From Byssothecium circinans (Eukaryota > Ascomycota > Dothideomycetes > Pleosporales > Massarinaceae), in NCBI GenBank assembly GCA_010015675.1, contig ML977003.1:182440-246439 (forward strand): DNA of 64,000 nucleotides, given 5' to 3'. Every line of letters begins with the position of its first letter. The first letter of the stretch is position 1. Under the pieces are notes generated by a model. That model was given only the letters and a program-made list of their open reading frames with translations, made no database searches and had not been told where the DNA came from. The position numbers were made by a program, and so were the translations under genes. Below are positions 50,109-62,656 of this stretch, in pieces.

Positions 50109-51265
50109 ATGAGGATACGCGGAGCTCGAGCGGGGCAATTCGTCTCCGCACTCTTCCTGCTGGCCGGAGTAGCAGACGCTTCACTCGGTGACAGACTGCC
50201 GGAATTCAAGGACTGTCTAGCAGTAAGTCCCTCCACCCTCGAACCCTCGAAGCTCGCTCCTGACATCCCCCAGGTCTGCAAAGAAGCCAATTGCGGCAAT
50301 AATCCCACTCCCATACGTACGCCTTCTCCCCCCGTCTAAACGAACCCCAGACTCACAACCTCAGCCTTCCACCGTCGGCTCCTCCTCTGGGACTGCCCCG
50401 CCGAATGCGACTACACATGCCAACACATCGTAACCGAGAAGCGTCTCGCGCGCGACCCCCCGTACCTCCACCCGATCTACCAATTCCACGGTAAATGGCC
50501 CTTCTACCGCTACATGGGGATGCAAGAGCCCTTCTCCGTCATCTTCTCGCTGTTCAACTACCTCGCGCACGACTGGGGTATGACGCAGCTGCGCGAAAAC
50601 ATACCCGCCTCATACCCGCTGCGGAAATACTACATGTTATTCGGATACTTTGGGCTCGCGAGCTGGGCGTTCAGCATCGTGTTTCATACGCGGGACTTCG
50701 TGGTGACGGAGAAGCTAGATTATTTCGCCGCGGGCGCGAGTGTGCTGTACGGCATGTACTTCACCGTCGTGCGCGTCTTCCGGCTGGATAAAAAGGTGCC
50801 GAGGAAGCAGTCTGTGCTGAGGCTGTGGACGGCGACATGTATACTGCTCTATACGCTGCATGTGGCGTATTTGAGCTTGTGGCGCTGGGACTACACGTAC
50901 AACATGGCGGCGAATGTGGCGGTCGGGTGCGTGCAGAATCTGCTGTGGAGTGGCTTTTCGTTTGTGCAGTATAGGAAGTTGGGGAGGGTGTGGGCTATGT
51001 GGCCTGGTTTTATTGTGGGGTGGATTCTGCTGGCTATGAGCTTTGAGTTGCTGGATTTTGCGCCGTGGTGGGGGATGCTGGATGCACATAGTCTTTGGCA
51101 TTTGGGGACTGTGGGGCCGACGGTTTGGTGGTACAAGTGAGTTTTGATCCGTTCTTCCCATCTACTGGAAAGGAGATGGTTTGGATGGAGTTTTGCTAAT
51201 GCGTGGATAGTTTCCTGCTCAAAGACGCGCAAGTGGACCTGGCAGGTACGAGACTCAAGCAGTAG
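50109..51265 (+). CDS. per1: PER1 / PGAP3 GPI-anchor lipid remodelling protein
   Basis: An ER membrane protein that removes the unsaturated sn-2 acyl chain of GPI anchors (GPI-phospholipase A2, CREST superfamily), needed for correct GPI-protein sorting. The signal peptide MRIRGARAGQFVSALFLLAG is followed by the lumenal Cys-rich part VCKEANCG, WDCPAECDYTCQHIVTEKR and YQFHGKWPFYRYMGMQEPFS. Helices then include YYMLFGYFGLASWAFSIVFH (with the H), a helix after KLDYFAAGASVLYGMYFTVV, and WAMWPGFIVGWILLAMSFEL. The catalytic-type His/Asp block is APWWGMLDAHSLWHLGTVGP. Four exons join in frame: introns 50223-50273, 50317-50364 and 51137-51210; it ends LAGTRLKQ. About 327 residues, the usual length. 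Confidence 0.93.
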
Positions 51266-51685
51266 TACTTGGCATTTGCATTTTTAACATTTCCTCCCTT
51301 CAGTTTTGGCTGCGTTGCTTACTGGGTGCGTTTCAGGTCGACTTCCACAGACTAATGATATGCTAGGCGCACGAAAGGAGTGAAGGGGCAGCTGGTGCTG
51401 TTTGTGGGAACGTCGTTTTAATCTAAAATCGCGCCGCGTTGTAGAAAACACTAAGCTAGGGAATACAGTATTGAATAATCCAAATGCGCCCTCTACCTGT
51501 CGAAGGCTCTCTTAAAAGGAACGCCTAAAAATCAGCCCAAACAACAGAAGAAGATAAGTAATCAACCCTCGTTCAGAAGAAGCTAGCATCCAAGCGTCCC
51601 GCCTCGGGCTGTTGAAACATGCTAATCACTGGAGCTGCAAAAATGTTCTGATGGCTTAGGAATCCACCGCCGCTTCATCATTGTG
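51266..51685. other. Intergenic between convergent genes
   Basis: About 420 bases of 3' ends of per1 and the CorA-like gene. No gene seen. Confidence 0.5.
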
Positions 51686-53701
51686 TTAGGAGCTAGTGAT
51701 GGGTTCTGCTTCAATATCAGCGCTGCTCTTTTGCTTTTTCCTTAATCGCACGCGTCTAAGAAAGCCGTCGCCTCCTCTTGCTTGCTCTTTCTTCTTTTCT
51801 CGGGCCATATTATTTGGCCCACCTTCTTTCCCTTGGGAACGTCGTTTTCTGTAACGGCCAGAGATGCCCCATCTTTTGTCGGTAACGAATGATTTCGCCC
51901 ATTCGTAGAATGGAAGCAAAGCAATAATGAGAATCGCCAGAACTGTAGATGCCACCCAGTAGACCCAAAACATGCTAGCTCCGGGTGCAAAGCTGCCCGG
52001 CATAGCTAACACGGTAGCCACAGTGGAGAAGGGTAGATAAATAGTGGCGATTCGGGTGAGTCGGCCCACGCCGTGGCTCTCTTCGATACTTTGCTGGGTT
52101 TCGTTGATGCTGACTAGCGTTGTGAGAAGGTTGACTTGCCGCTCTATGGTGTCAAGCGTTTCCTTGAAGACTTTCTGGAAATGCTCCAAGTCCTGTTCCG
52201 AAACTCCGGGCGTTTTCTCGATCATTCTAGTATACTCGATGCAGTGTTGTCGGTGGAGGAAAAGGTCCTTCAAGAGGGTTTGGAGTAGTTTGAAATCCGG
52301 TATGACTCCTTCTAATTTGTTTTGGATCGAGTGCAAGTCTCGAGAGATATAGCCATGCACTAATGTCCATTGGTTCAACAGAACTGATCGGACTGCTTTC
52401 AGAGTATCCTCACGAAACGCTTCTTGTTTGAACTCCGGTAATTTCCACCATATTTCAGAGATAATGCGGTCGGAAAAAGATTGCGCTGTAGGGTGGCCTC
52501 TAGCTCTCCAGTGTGTTGTATAATTGTATGCCGACAAGTCCAAGTAGATGTTAGGGGATAATGTTGCATCTGGACGGGCCAACGTCAGGGCGTTTGGAAG
52601 CCTTTCAACAGGATCCACTGCAATGATGCCTAAAGGTCGAGTTACTTTTTAGATTCTCCTCGATACAAGTAGGGGAACGGTACCAAGGCTCTTTCCTTTA
52701 GAAGAATACCAAAATATTGACACAGATTGATAGAAAAATGCAACAGCTGGCCATTTTTGATCATCGTCTTGCCGTTGCCTTGGGGGTAGGATTGTGGTTT
52801 TCCGTGACGCTATCGATTCCGATGTGCGCCATGCTCCAGAATGTGCATTGCCGTCTGATAGGCCAATCTGCTTCCAATCAATATCCCGCGATTGGTTTTT
52901 AAAGGATACTTCTCGAGCTACGATACTTTGGAAATGGGTCCCTTCCCCTCGGAAGCTGCGTCCTGAGCCCTCAGAGGCCGAGCGCATAGAAGGCAAGTGC
53001 TGCAACCAAGCATCGACGGATTCTCTCTTCGATCTCTCTGTACCACCGAGGTAGTCTGCCCAAAACTCGGGATCGATGTCGAAAATAAGCCCAAGTCTGC
53101 AAATCGCGTGAGGGCATATTTTCTCCGCAATCAATATTGTGAGCTCAGTGTCATCTTCTAGAAGCGTCCTCAAATCATCGTGGGTCAATTTCGGCCCACG
53201 GGTCGCACGCTCCTCCTTTATCTTCGTAATTCTTCTGAATGATGCGCCGCATGAATTCTCTGCACACTGTTGATATGTCTCGAAGAATCTTTTCAAGAGA
53301 AACACTTCTGGGGTCAAATTATTGGTCTCGTCCGGCTTCCAAATCGATATCCAACGTTCCCACCTTTGGAGATAGGCCTGTTTTAGCTCTTCTGTTGTAC
53401 GGAGATGAGAATAAGGACTGCGTATATCAATGAAGATATTAGCGCATTTCACTTTATTTTGGTTTAATTGGTTAACAAGTACTGACGTTGACTGTGTCTG
53501 ATCTTGTGGATTGCCACTTTTTGTAGTCGATCGAGCGGAATCTGCAGTCGGTTGTTCTTCTTCTATCGAATCAGCCGCATCCAAGGTCACGTCGGTGTTG
53601 TCTGCGCCAATTTGTCGACTCTGTGTAGGGTCTGGACAGTCGTCGGAGGTCGAAGAGCCCGAGGGGTGCGGGGGAGATGTATCTGCGGGGTTGGTAGGCA
53701 T
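51686..53701 (-). CDS. CorA-like divalent-cation-transporter family protein
   Basis: A fungal protein with the CorA/ZntB architecture: a long soluble N-terminal domain, a helical stalk and two C-terminal membrane helices. Exon 1 starts MPTNPADTSPPHPSGSSTSD (disordered), then SPYSHLRTTEELKQAYLQRW and AVAFFYQSVSIFWYSSKGKS. A 66-nt intron (52618-52683) joins in phase to exon 2 with LTLARPDATLSPNIYLDLSA, a stalk containing SEQDLEHFQKVFKETLDTIE and VNLLTTLVSINETQQSIEES, then ATIYLPFSTVATVLAMPGSF and FWVYWVASTVLAILIIALLP. The Gly-Met-Asn pore motif of true CorA channels is absent, as in many fungal relatives, so ion transport is unproven. It ends in a basic tail. About 650 residues. Confidence 0.85.
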
Positions 53702-54634
53702 GCTAACGACATTAACTAACTGTCTGCGGGTTCAAGATATGTGACCCTAAGAGCGAGTGTGCGGGGAGGAGAAGGGCGCATTGCAGACATAGACAACCTG
53801 AGCTGGAGAGAGCTGGCAGTCTTCATATATAGATCTGTACGGTCGACCAGGCTGAGGCTGAAGTTTTCTCTTAGGTGGCTGGCTTGCGCAATATTCTCTG
53901 GCGGTTGAGATTGGCTATCGCTACCCCAACATCATGTATGAACCCCCTCGTCGCAGTTGCCAAACCCCAATGACCGTGATGCACAGGAGGGAGGCCATCG
54001 GCAATAGCTAGATAGGATACCACTAAATCCGACATAGGATTGGGAGCAGTGTTAAGACTCAAAGGGCTCGGCGCTTGTTTAGTCAGCCAACGCGTCTCAG
54101 CGTCGCAGCCGCTCGACACAGCCATTGTGCAACTTCGAGATGCGGTCCAACGCACAGCAATACGTACTTTCGTAACATAGAGACATGCCATTCACGTCGC
54201 CCTCAAGCTCCGAAATCCACCATTGTCCCCTCCGCTGACCGAACGAAAGACCTGATCAAGCCCACCTAGCCGATTCCTAGACCAAGCAGCAGCCGAGAGC
54301 TAGTCTCAGCTCGTTGAAGGGGAATACCACGAGATAGGAGGGGTAGAAATAAGATAGAGTGGGCAACCCTAGAAATGGAAGCCTGCGCTTCGGCGAGTGG
54401 GTTGAGTGTCACTGGCAGAACGCCGTCGTTGCAAGCACATACGAAGGTGGAAAGGCCCGACATGCTTGGGTAGTGACACGAGAGGGCTGACTCCAAGCTG
54501 TATGTATATAACACCTCAGCCGCACCTGTGGGCACAAGCGCAGCATATCAAGCAGAAGCCTTCCACGACCTAGATTTTCATCATGCTCTCATCTATTATA
54601 AGAGGAGTGCAAAGCTCCTCATCGATCCAAGATA
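53702..54634. other. Divergent intergenic region, no gene seen
   Basis: About 930 bases between the CorA-like start and the next plus-strand gene. No supported frame. It should hold both promoters. Confidence 0.5.
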
Positions 54635-55960
54635 ATGCGTTTTCGAATTTGCTTTCTGGCGTTCTTGCTTGCACTTCCTTCAGCCGTTAGGACGCTCGTG
54701 GAAGATTCCACCATAGCGCAGCCTTATGATGCGGGGACTCTCCCAATTCCCTCTCCGGTAGGAGTTCAGCGCCGTGAAGCTGAGAAAGAGTGTGGATTCC
54801 AAGGAAATTCCGACCTCTATGGCCTTGGAGTTCGAATTGGGATATATTTGCAGGTAAGCTCTTAGTGTAGGTAGCTCCTGGTTTTCCAATACTCAACATC
54901 CCTAGTACTTCTCCGGCGCCGTATCCCAAATCTTCGAGCTCCCACAAGAAGCATCCTACGCCTCTATAGCCTTCGCCTTTGCTCTCCTCATAGCTGTCAT
55001 AAGCCTAACCGTTCAACGCGTCGCCTACCTCGTCGAGCCTATAATATTCTTCTACCTCTTCATCGGGGCCCCTCTATGCTCGCTCAGTGAGTACACCTAT
55101 ATCTCCACGCGAATCTGGGGACGTGTACAAGTGGATCTGCACTTCTACCTACGCGCTCTTGCCGGCTGGCTCATCTCGATAATGATGTGGGTGTACATGG
55201 TGTGGTTCTGGATCCGGGGGAAGGGCAGCGGGATGTTCCACGAAACCCCTTGCGGGACCGTAGTGTTTCTCTATGCGCGAGTCCCGCCTGAGAGGTTTAA
55301 AGCCATTAGCATTGTGTTTACGATTGCCTCATTTGTTATCTTGATCATATTGGTGTCATTTGTCCCTAACGGGTACCGCTATATTCGGCGGACGCTGAAG
55401 GCTAGGGATCGTGCTGTAACTTCGATTTCCAAAACCAGCTCTGCGCTGCAAAGAACACGCGGCAAATACGGCTGGGGCTATATTTTAAACACTACCGCCT
55501 GCATACTTGGATTTGTGCTGTCGATTACGGGGACGGAGCTCGCTCTGCGCTGGAACAAGATTGAAGATGTGTATTTCGCCAATACCACCGGGCAACTAAT
55601 CCCTCTAATACTTGGACTTTGCGGCGCAATCCGAGTCGTTTATCTCATTGCGAAAAAACTTTATGTAGGTTTGCAGCAGTTTTTCGTGCTTGCTTCCTCT
55701 CCCGCAAATGCCATAATATCGATTAACTCGCTTGATAGATATCTAAGAGGACCGTGACCGAACCACCGTCGATGCAAATGCGGCCGAGGGAGCGCCATAG
55801 CGAGGCAGAAATAACCGCCACTGAGGGCCCGGCGGATTCTGCAAGTGCTGACGCTTCAAACAAGCAAAACTACCATATGAGCGCCGAGATTGCTCAGGAG
55901 CACCCCTTGAACCACCAAGAAGGGCAGGACCACCACTACCGCAGGGTGGAGACGGTGTAG
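54635..55960 (+). CDS. Multi-pass membrane protein with signal peptide, unknown function
   Basis: Three exons (introns 54854-54905 and 55665-55747) give about 396 residues. The start MRFRICFLAFLLALPSAVRT is a signal peptide. A lumenal or extracellular part contains the CGFQGNSDLYGLGVRIGIYL motif seen in fungal membrane proteins of unknown role. Helices follow: SIAFAFALLIAVISLTVQRV, VEPIIFFYLFIGAPLC, YLRALAGWLISIMMWVYMVW, AISIVFTIASFVILIILVSF, YILNTTACILGFVLSITGTE and GQLIPLILGLCGAIRVVYLI. The tail is cytosolic and polar, ending HHYRRVETV. The intron-2 donor was chosen as GTAGGT at 55665 because only this keeps the tail in frame. Confidence 0.8.
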
Positions 55961-56964
55961 GAAGCGGGCTATTCTCTGGCATCTACGTGTTGCCTGCTTT
56001 GACGACGTGCTTTATGATCGGCGTCTTGGGGTCTTGGGGTCTCCAAGGCCGCGGAACCATGAATGCAAGCCTCCCTTCCATTATTGTAGCAACCTTGTAC
56101 GCTCTTCGTGAGACCCGTAGTCCGGAGTCCCAATGCGTAAAACCCCCACTCACCCTTCCCCGTCCCCCGTCCCCGTCCTGGTGCCGGTCCCACTTTCACA
56201 TGCCAAAACCAAGAACAAAAACCAAAAACCAAAACCACCTGCACCCGCACTAATCCCAATCCATGCCCAAACTCCGGCTCAGCACAGAACATGTTCACAT
56301 GTGAACGTGAACACGAACGATAACGATAACGGCCGGCGATGGAACCAGGAACCGGAACCAGGAACCCGAACCCACGTGCAGTGGTGTGCCCGTTGACCCG
56401 GATCCCGCTCGCTCGCTCGGCTGTTCCCGCCCCGCCGCGTCTCGGTACCGTACCATGGGTAGGGAAAGGACGCGAGTGGGGGGAGGGGGGCTGATAAAAG
56501 CTGTCCGTCTGGTGGGGCAGAGCAGAGGGAGTACAGTATTGTATGACGCGTAGAGGAGGGGGGGGGGGGGGGGGGGGGGGGGGTGAGCGCGGTGTCATGT
56601 GATAAACAGCGGGACGTGTTCAATCTTTACATTGTCGCATGCAAGAAATAAGAAATAAGAAATAGAATCAACCACCATGTCCCGCCCCAGCACGGCAGGT
56701 AGTCAAGCGAAAAGCATCTCGGTGGACTCTTATCTCGAGACAAACGTATAGAGTACGTAAGCAATAAAAGTCTTTTTTGAACAAGAAACAAAGAAAAAAC
56801 AACTAGTATGCACGGGCAATTGAAGCCATTCCAGCGAATTATAAAAGCTCTAAACCCTCAAAACCAATGGATAGTCTTTCTACCGCTTGCACCTCCACAT
56901 CCACCTCCGTCGTATTACTACTGCCATCTATGCCATGCCCACCATCCCCCGAGCCCCTGCCCCT
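55961..56964. other. Intergenic with low-complexity tracts
   Basis: Holds AAAACCAAGAAC/ACCAAAAACC runs (about 56195-56240), GGAACC-rich runs (about 56340-56375) and the G tract at 56558. No gene is supported; open frames here follow from the simple repeats. Confidence 0.55.
56558..56583 (+). repeat. Uninterrupted run of 26 G
   Basis: A pure G run of 26 bases preceded by GAGGA. It is prone to slippage and G-quadruplex formation, and its length in the assembly may be uncertain. Confidence 0.95.
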
Positions 56965-59900
56965 CTAAAATGTCGCAACGGCGACAGCGACAGCCTGGTC
57001 GTCGGAATGGCTGATGCTGATGCTGACCTTCTTCACGCCGACGCGCTTCGCCTCTTGCTCAGCGATTCCATGTAGCTACGGATTGTTAGTGAAAGCGACA
57101 GTTGTTGCGAGGGGATTGATCATACCTTGACAGAGGGAGCGCCGTTCGCGTCGCTCGTAATCTCAATGTCCTTGAGCGCGGCGCCGGCGCCCTGGCTCTT
57201 CACACCGAGCGATTTGAAGACCGCCTCCTTCGCCGTCCATCTGCCAGCAAAGCTTGACTGTGGGCTGGCAGCCTTCTCGCAGTACGCAATCTCCTGAGAC
57301 GTGAAGTTGCGTTCGATAAACGTCTCGTTCTCAACGTTGATGGCATCGATTCTCTCAACATCGACGCCAATCTTGGTGTTGGCAGAGGCAGAGGCTTGGG
57401 TGATGGACTCAAGCATTTTCCTCGTCTCCTCCGTCTTGGCGTCTTTCTTCGGCGCATCGTCCAACTTCTTGGGATAGGCGTACGTCGAGGTCTTTGCGTC
57501 GCTGGTGACGCGGGCACGCGGGTTGAGGAAGATCTCCTGCATCTTGGGTGTTTCGTAGGGCGACTTGTCCTTGGCACGGAACATGGTGTTGTTGATGAGG
57601 CCGTCGTGGAAATACCTGTAAGCCTTCTTTTGGCGAGCCTCAACCTTCTGCTTGTATGCAACGAATTCGGTATGGTCGAGAGTGGCAAAGAGATACTTGG
57701 GGTGGATGCCGATAGCCTGAGCGCCCTTCTGACCGAACCCGAAAGAGGTGACGGAGAAGGCTTTGACGCCGTCGGTCTGGATTGTCCTTGAGGGGTATAC
57801 GATGTAGTCAAACTGCTCCATGACTTTGTCGACGTTGTCGGCGTTGCGGTTGCCCGGAACGAGACCGGAGTTGAGAACCTGTAAACAGCCGTTGAACATC
57901 CAGGCACCAGCAGCTCCCTTGGGATGACCAGTGAGGTACTTCTGGAAGATACCAAGAAGAGCGTTGCCCTTGGTGCGGCCGAGATGGCGCATCTGTTCGC
58001 AGACGACATCTGACTCGTTCTTATCGTTCGCAACAGTGGATGTGCCGTGGAATGAGGCGACGCCAAGGTCATCAATGGTAAGACCCCAAGTAGCAAGAGC
58101 ACCACGAAGAGGAGCAATACGCGAATCCTGCTTCCAGAAATTGTTACCTAAGCTGTTGAGAGCGTCCTTCTCTTGCCGCTTGGCTTCGCGCCCAATGTGT
58201 GCTGCCCGCTCGTCCAGGTACTCTGATTCGTTGAAGTTTTCGGAAGCATCCTTCATAGCGGCAACTTCTTCCTGTAAATACAAGTACTCAGACTCCTGCC
58301 ATTGCTTGATCTGCTTGCGGCGGAGGTCCATTTGCCGCTTCCTGTACCTGATGTCGAGCAGAGGCGAAGGGAATTTGCCAGGGTTCTCACGGGCAGTGGT
58401 CAAGACACCCTTGCCAGGAGCAGGCACCGAGCGGCCAATCTTGTCAGTAGCGGTAGCAGTGAAGCCCAGAATACCGTAGATGGGAACACCCATATCGAGT
58501 GCGAGCCTGGCATCCATGATGACCTGCATACCGCAACCTTGCGATTCCATGAAGCCGTTTCTGGTGGTCGTGGTAGGACGAGACATTTCCTTGGGTGTAC
58601 GGCCGTGGGCGAATTCGTCTTCGGCATTGCTCGTCGCCTTCATGTTGGCGAATTCGTAGGAACCTTCCTCCTGGAAGTCATCGAAACCACCAACGAAGCA
58701 GACGCGGGCCTTACCCTCAACAATGGTATCATACCCAATGTCGAGCGACTCAACAGCAGTGGCACAGGCACCGACAGGAGTCTTGATGGGGCCGGTAGAT
58801 GACATGAGCAACATGTTGACCCAGGCGCTCATCGTGTTGATGAAAGACTCCTGTAGAATATCCTTCTGCACAGGCTTGTCGAGGAAGCGGTCCTTGTACA
58901 TGCCTCGCAGAGCAGTCGTACCACCAAGACCCGAGCCAACACAGTTGCCGACTTCGGAGATGTGGACGTATTTATAGAACTCGTAAGGATCGGTGATACC
59001 GCTGGAAAGCAGACACTCGGCGGTAGAAACGAGGACATAGAGAGTAATGGGGTCGACCTGGGAGATGATGTCATCCGGAACACCATACTGCTTCGCATCC
59101 CAGCCGGTAGGGACCTGGCCAGCGACAAGACGGTCGAAGCGCAGAGCTTTGGGAATGAGGAGAGTAGCGCCTTTTCTGATACGAACAGTGTACTCTCCAG
59201 AGTCTGGAATCTCGAAGATCTCAACCTTGTCACCATGCTGACGCTTGAAGTCGTCAGCTGTCTCCTTTGAAGCCTCGAATGGGTCCAGGTCCTCCTCGAG
59301 CTGGATCTCCTGGAGAAGCTGCTTCTTCTTGGGATCGTAGCCTCCAAACAACTCAGGCTCGATAAGACGAATACCGGAATGCTCCAAGATGTGCTTCTCG
59401 TACTTGGGCTTGACGTCTTTGTCATTAACAGGCTCACCAGACTTGGTATCAACCCAGCCAGAGTAGCTCTTGCCTTTGAGCGGGCCATTGTGGTTCTTAA
59501 TCAGACCCATCATCCAGGCCATCTCAACACATCCTTCGATGGAAAATTCGCCATAGGCTTCCATCTCCCAACGAGTCCTGGAGTTACCCCATGGGCCAAC
59601 CTCAGCGAAACCGGTGACAACAACAACCTTTTCGAGATCGACCATGTCTTTGAGATCGCTATTCAGTGGTTTGACCTCGCTCTCCCAGTCAGGCAGCTTG
59701 GGGAAGTCGAACTTCATGTTCGCCCTCGGCTGGATGGTGGCCTTCTTGTAAAGAGCTTCGCTAGCCTCACCATTGACAATCTTGTTCTCGATGGCATTCT
59801 CCTTGATGACAGCCTTGCGGACCTCGCTAGTCTCCATGTGTTCCTTGCGCAAATCGGTCATGAGGTCCTTGAGGTTGGGGATGTACTGGAAGCCGCCGTT

Positions 59901-62656
59901 CAGATCGGCCCAGACAGGCTCGATCTGGCAAAGATTGACAATTGGAGGGGCCATGAGACCGAGCAGGTTGAAGGCCATCTCCTGCTGTGAGAAAGTGCGG
60001 ACACCATACTTCTCAATACCCTCAGCGACGATGTTGTTGCCGGCCATGAGACCAGTGCCACGGGTCCAGCCAATGATAGCTCCGCAGATGGTGAGGAAGT
60101 TGCCCCAGCTTTCCGAGTGCCACCTGCTGAAGAGAGTCTCAAGCGCAATTTTGGATTCAGCGTACAGACCATCGTTGCCAAAGGTTCCGTGGTTGGGGGA
60201 GAGTGGTAAGATGACCTGGGCAGGGCGGGTCTCGTAGCCGTGGGCGGCTTTGTGCGACTTGATGGAACCAAGGAGACGAAGAAGGTTTGTCAACATGATG
60301 CGATGGGCGAGCTCAGACTTGGAATCCAGCCCATCGATCTCGCGGCCATTCTCAGAGATAGCGGCAAATGGAACAACGTAATCAAGATCCCAGCCAAGAC
60401 CGTTCTTGGTGTCGAAGATGTACTCGGCAAGAGCCTCCACGTCCTGCTTACTGCCCTGATTGAAAGGCACCACAATAAGCTGGGAGCCACGAGCTCCATA
60501 GCGAGTGTACATGGATTGGTAGTACTCGTTGACCTCACGAGAGAAGCGGGAGGTGGTGACAACAACCTTGGCACCTCCGCTGATGAGCCCTTGGAGGACT
60601 TCAGCACCGATGGAACCAGCACCAGCTCCCGTCATAAGAGCATACTTGCCCTGGAAACTGACACCGTTCTTGGCAGCATTCTCAAGACCGTCGAGGTAGA
60701 CGCCGGTAAGTTTCTTGCTGTATTCCCAGCCGTGGTCGTCCTTCCTCTTTAAGTGAAGGAAGGGAATGGTCTCGACCTTGCCCTGCTTGGCGGAAGGCTG
60801 GACGCGGCCAGTGCGCCCCTTCTTGCCAAGACCGTTGACAGCCTTGCCGTTCTCATTCGGAATGATCTGACCCTCGTTCATCGACAGAGAGCGGATGACG
60901 TTGCCATACAAGCTCTTGATCTGCAGCTGTGATGACTTGGAAAGCTTGTGTTGTTGTTTGATGAGCTTGTATATGCGCTGTAGATCATTTTGGACCTTGG
61001 TGCGGTTGCCGTACTCCGAAAGCTTCCCACCCTCTGCCATCTCTCGAACGTAGTGCTCGAGCTTGCGAACGCTAGGCCTAGACACCTCGGAATAGTTGAG
61101 GTTACCCCTGGCATCGATATCAAGGTGGGGAGCAGTGGGCATTGCGACATCCTTGTAGACGGGCGCCTCGTTGAGCACGTCCTTGCAGTTCTCGATGAGC
61201 TGCTGGCCGAGCTCCTTGGCTAGCTCATATGTCTCGCCACGCTCGGTGGGACAGTTGTCAATGTGGTACTGCATAAAGTCGAGCAATAGGGGGTTCGAGC
61301 GGTTCATGATCTGGATGCAGCGGCTGACGATTTCTCGATCAACTGCCTTGAGACGGCCGAAGATGATGTCGTAGTACATGCTGAGGGCATCCTGGCGAGC
61401 CCAATTCCACGAAGAGTCGTAGACACGTGCCTTGAGGGAGGTGAATTGGGGCTCGATACCGGAAGCGTAGAAATCGCCATGCTCGGCATTCCACAGGTCC
61501 AATTGGGCTTGGAGAGCCGACGAAGTCTTTTGTGAATCAACAAACGCCTTGTCGCCGGAGCGCAGATCGATCTTGAGGTAGCGCGCAAAAAGCTCAAGTT
61601 GCTGCTTGAAGAGGGCTCGCTGGTCCTTGGTGAGGGCGTCGATAGCAGCGGGGTCCATCATCATGCCACCCGCGCCCGCTCCAGCATCACCACCGGCCGC
61701 AGGAGCGGACAGGTTGATGCCAGCTGCCGCAGCGTATTTATTGGCCTGTTCATCCAACCACGCTTTTCCATCGTTCTCCGATCCCAGACGCGCCGGAGGC
61801 TCGTTGGTAAGGGCGAGCAACAGCACACCGTCCTGGCGACCCTGGGCCAAACCCCACCGGCTCTCGAGATGCTTTCGCACAGCTGTGATGTTGAAGCCAC
61901 CCGGCATCTTCGACGACACCAGGCGGGCAATGAGCGAGGAGGACTGCTTGCCAAGCTGACCATTGAAGGTCGCCTGCATCGCAGCACCGAGCTCATCGAG
62001 GGGAACGTCTTCAGGCTTCTCGGGCGTGGAGCCAAACTCCTTGCCCAGGTCGCCGAGGATCTCATTTTGAAGCGTGGATTTTCCTGAATCTTATTAGCGG
62101 TGTTTCCTAGGTCAATGGCAGATTTCTTACCTCCAACCAAATCCTTGATGGCTTTGTTCAGGGGCACGTCGGCCAGCGGCTTCTTCAGTTTCTGGGCGAC
62201 GAGAGCACGCACAATGTCGGTTGCCGTGACAGGTGCATCAGCGACTGCCGCTGCTGGGCCAGCGCTGGGAGGCGGGGGTGCTGCTACAGCAGCGGGCGCC
62301 GGGGCGGAAGAAGAAGCAGAGGGAGCGGGGGCGTCTCCGCTGGAAGCTGCGGGTGTAGCAGGCTCCTCTTCGACGGGATCAACGTCGTAGTAGATGTCCT
62401 TTGGATCCTTGTTGTAGCAGAGAATCTGGCGCTGGACCGAGCGGGCGGCATCGTGTGCATCGTACTTGGAGGCGATGGTGCGCCTAGCCATGACGGCGAG
62501 CGTGTCGGCGGGGCCAATCTCAACGATGCGCTCCGTCGTCTTCTCTCCGAGCACCACATCCTGCGTCTCGATCCATCTCACGGGTGAGGCGAACTGGTAT
62601 GCGAGCAGCTCGATGAGCAGCGTGTGGGAGAGCTCCTGCTCGACTTCGGGACGCAT
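56965..62656 (-). CDS. fas2: Fatty acid synthase subunit alpha
   Basis: The alpha chain of the cytosolic type I fungal fatty acid synthase (alpha6-beta6), which makes palmitoyl/stearoyl-CoA. Three exons (introns 62084-62130 and 57076-57125) give 1,864 residues, the normal length. The start [20 protein letters not shown] is the standard Fas2 N-terminus. The acyl-carrier domain carries the phosphopantetheine Ser at residue 178 (VGGKST), after an Ala/Pro-rich linker. The ketoreductase domain begins around residue 650 ([17 protein letters not shown]). The ketosynthase has Cys1282 in [13 protein letters not shown] and the His block [16 protein letters not shown]. The C-terminal phosphopantetheinyl transferase (from about 1745) has IGVDVERID and [13 protein letters not shown], ending AVAVAVATF. 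All key residues are present, with no lesion. The beta-subunit gene is not in the window. Confidence 0.97.

Noticed and set aside
35969..56598. Proline-rich minus-strand frame near 55969-56598
   Set aside because: It arises from the poly-G tract and GGAACC-type simple repeats; no protein support.
57396..62390. Several plus-strand frames of 100-200 codons inside fas2
   Set aside because: They are antisense shadows of the highly conserved, GC-rich fas2 coding sequence and have no family signal.
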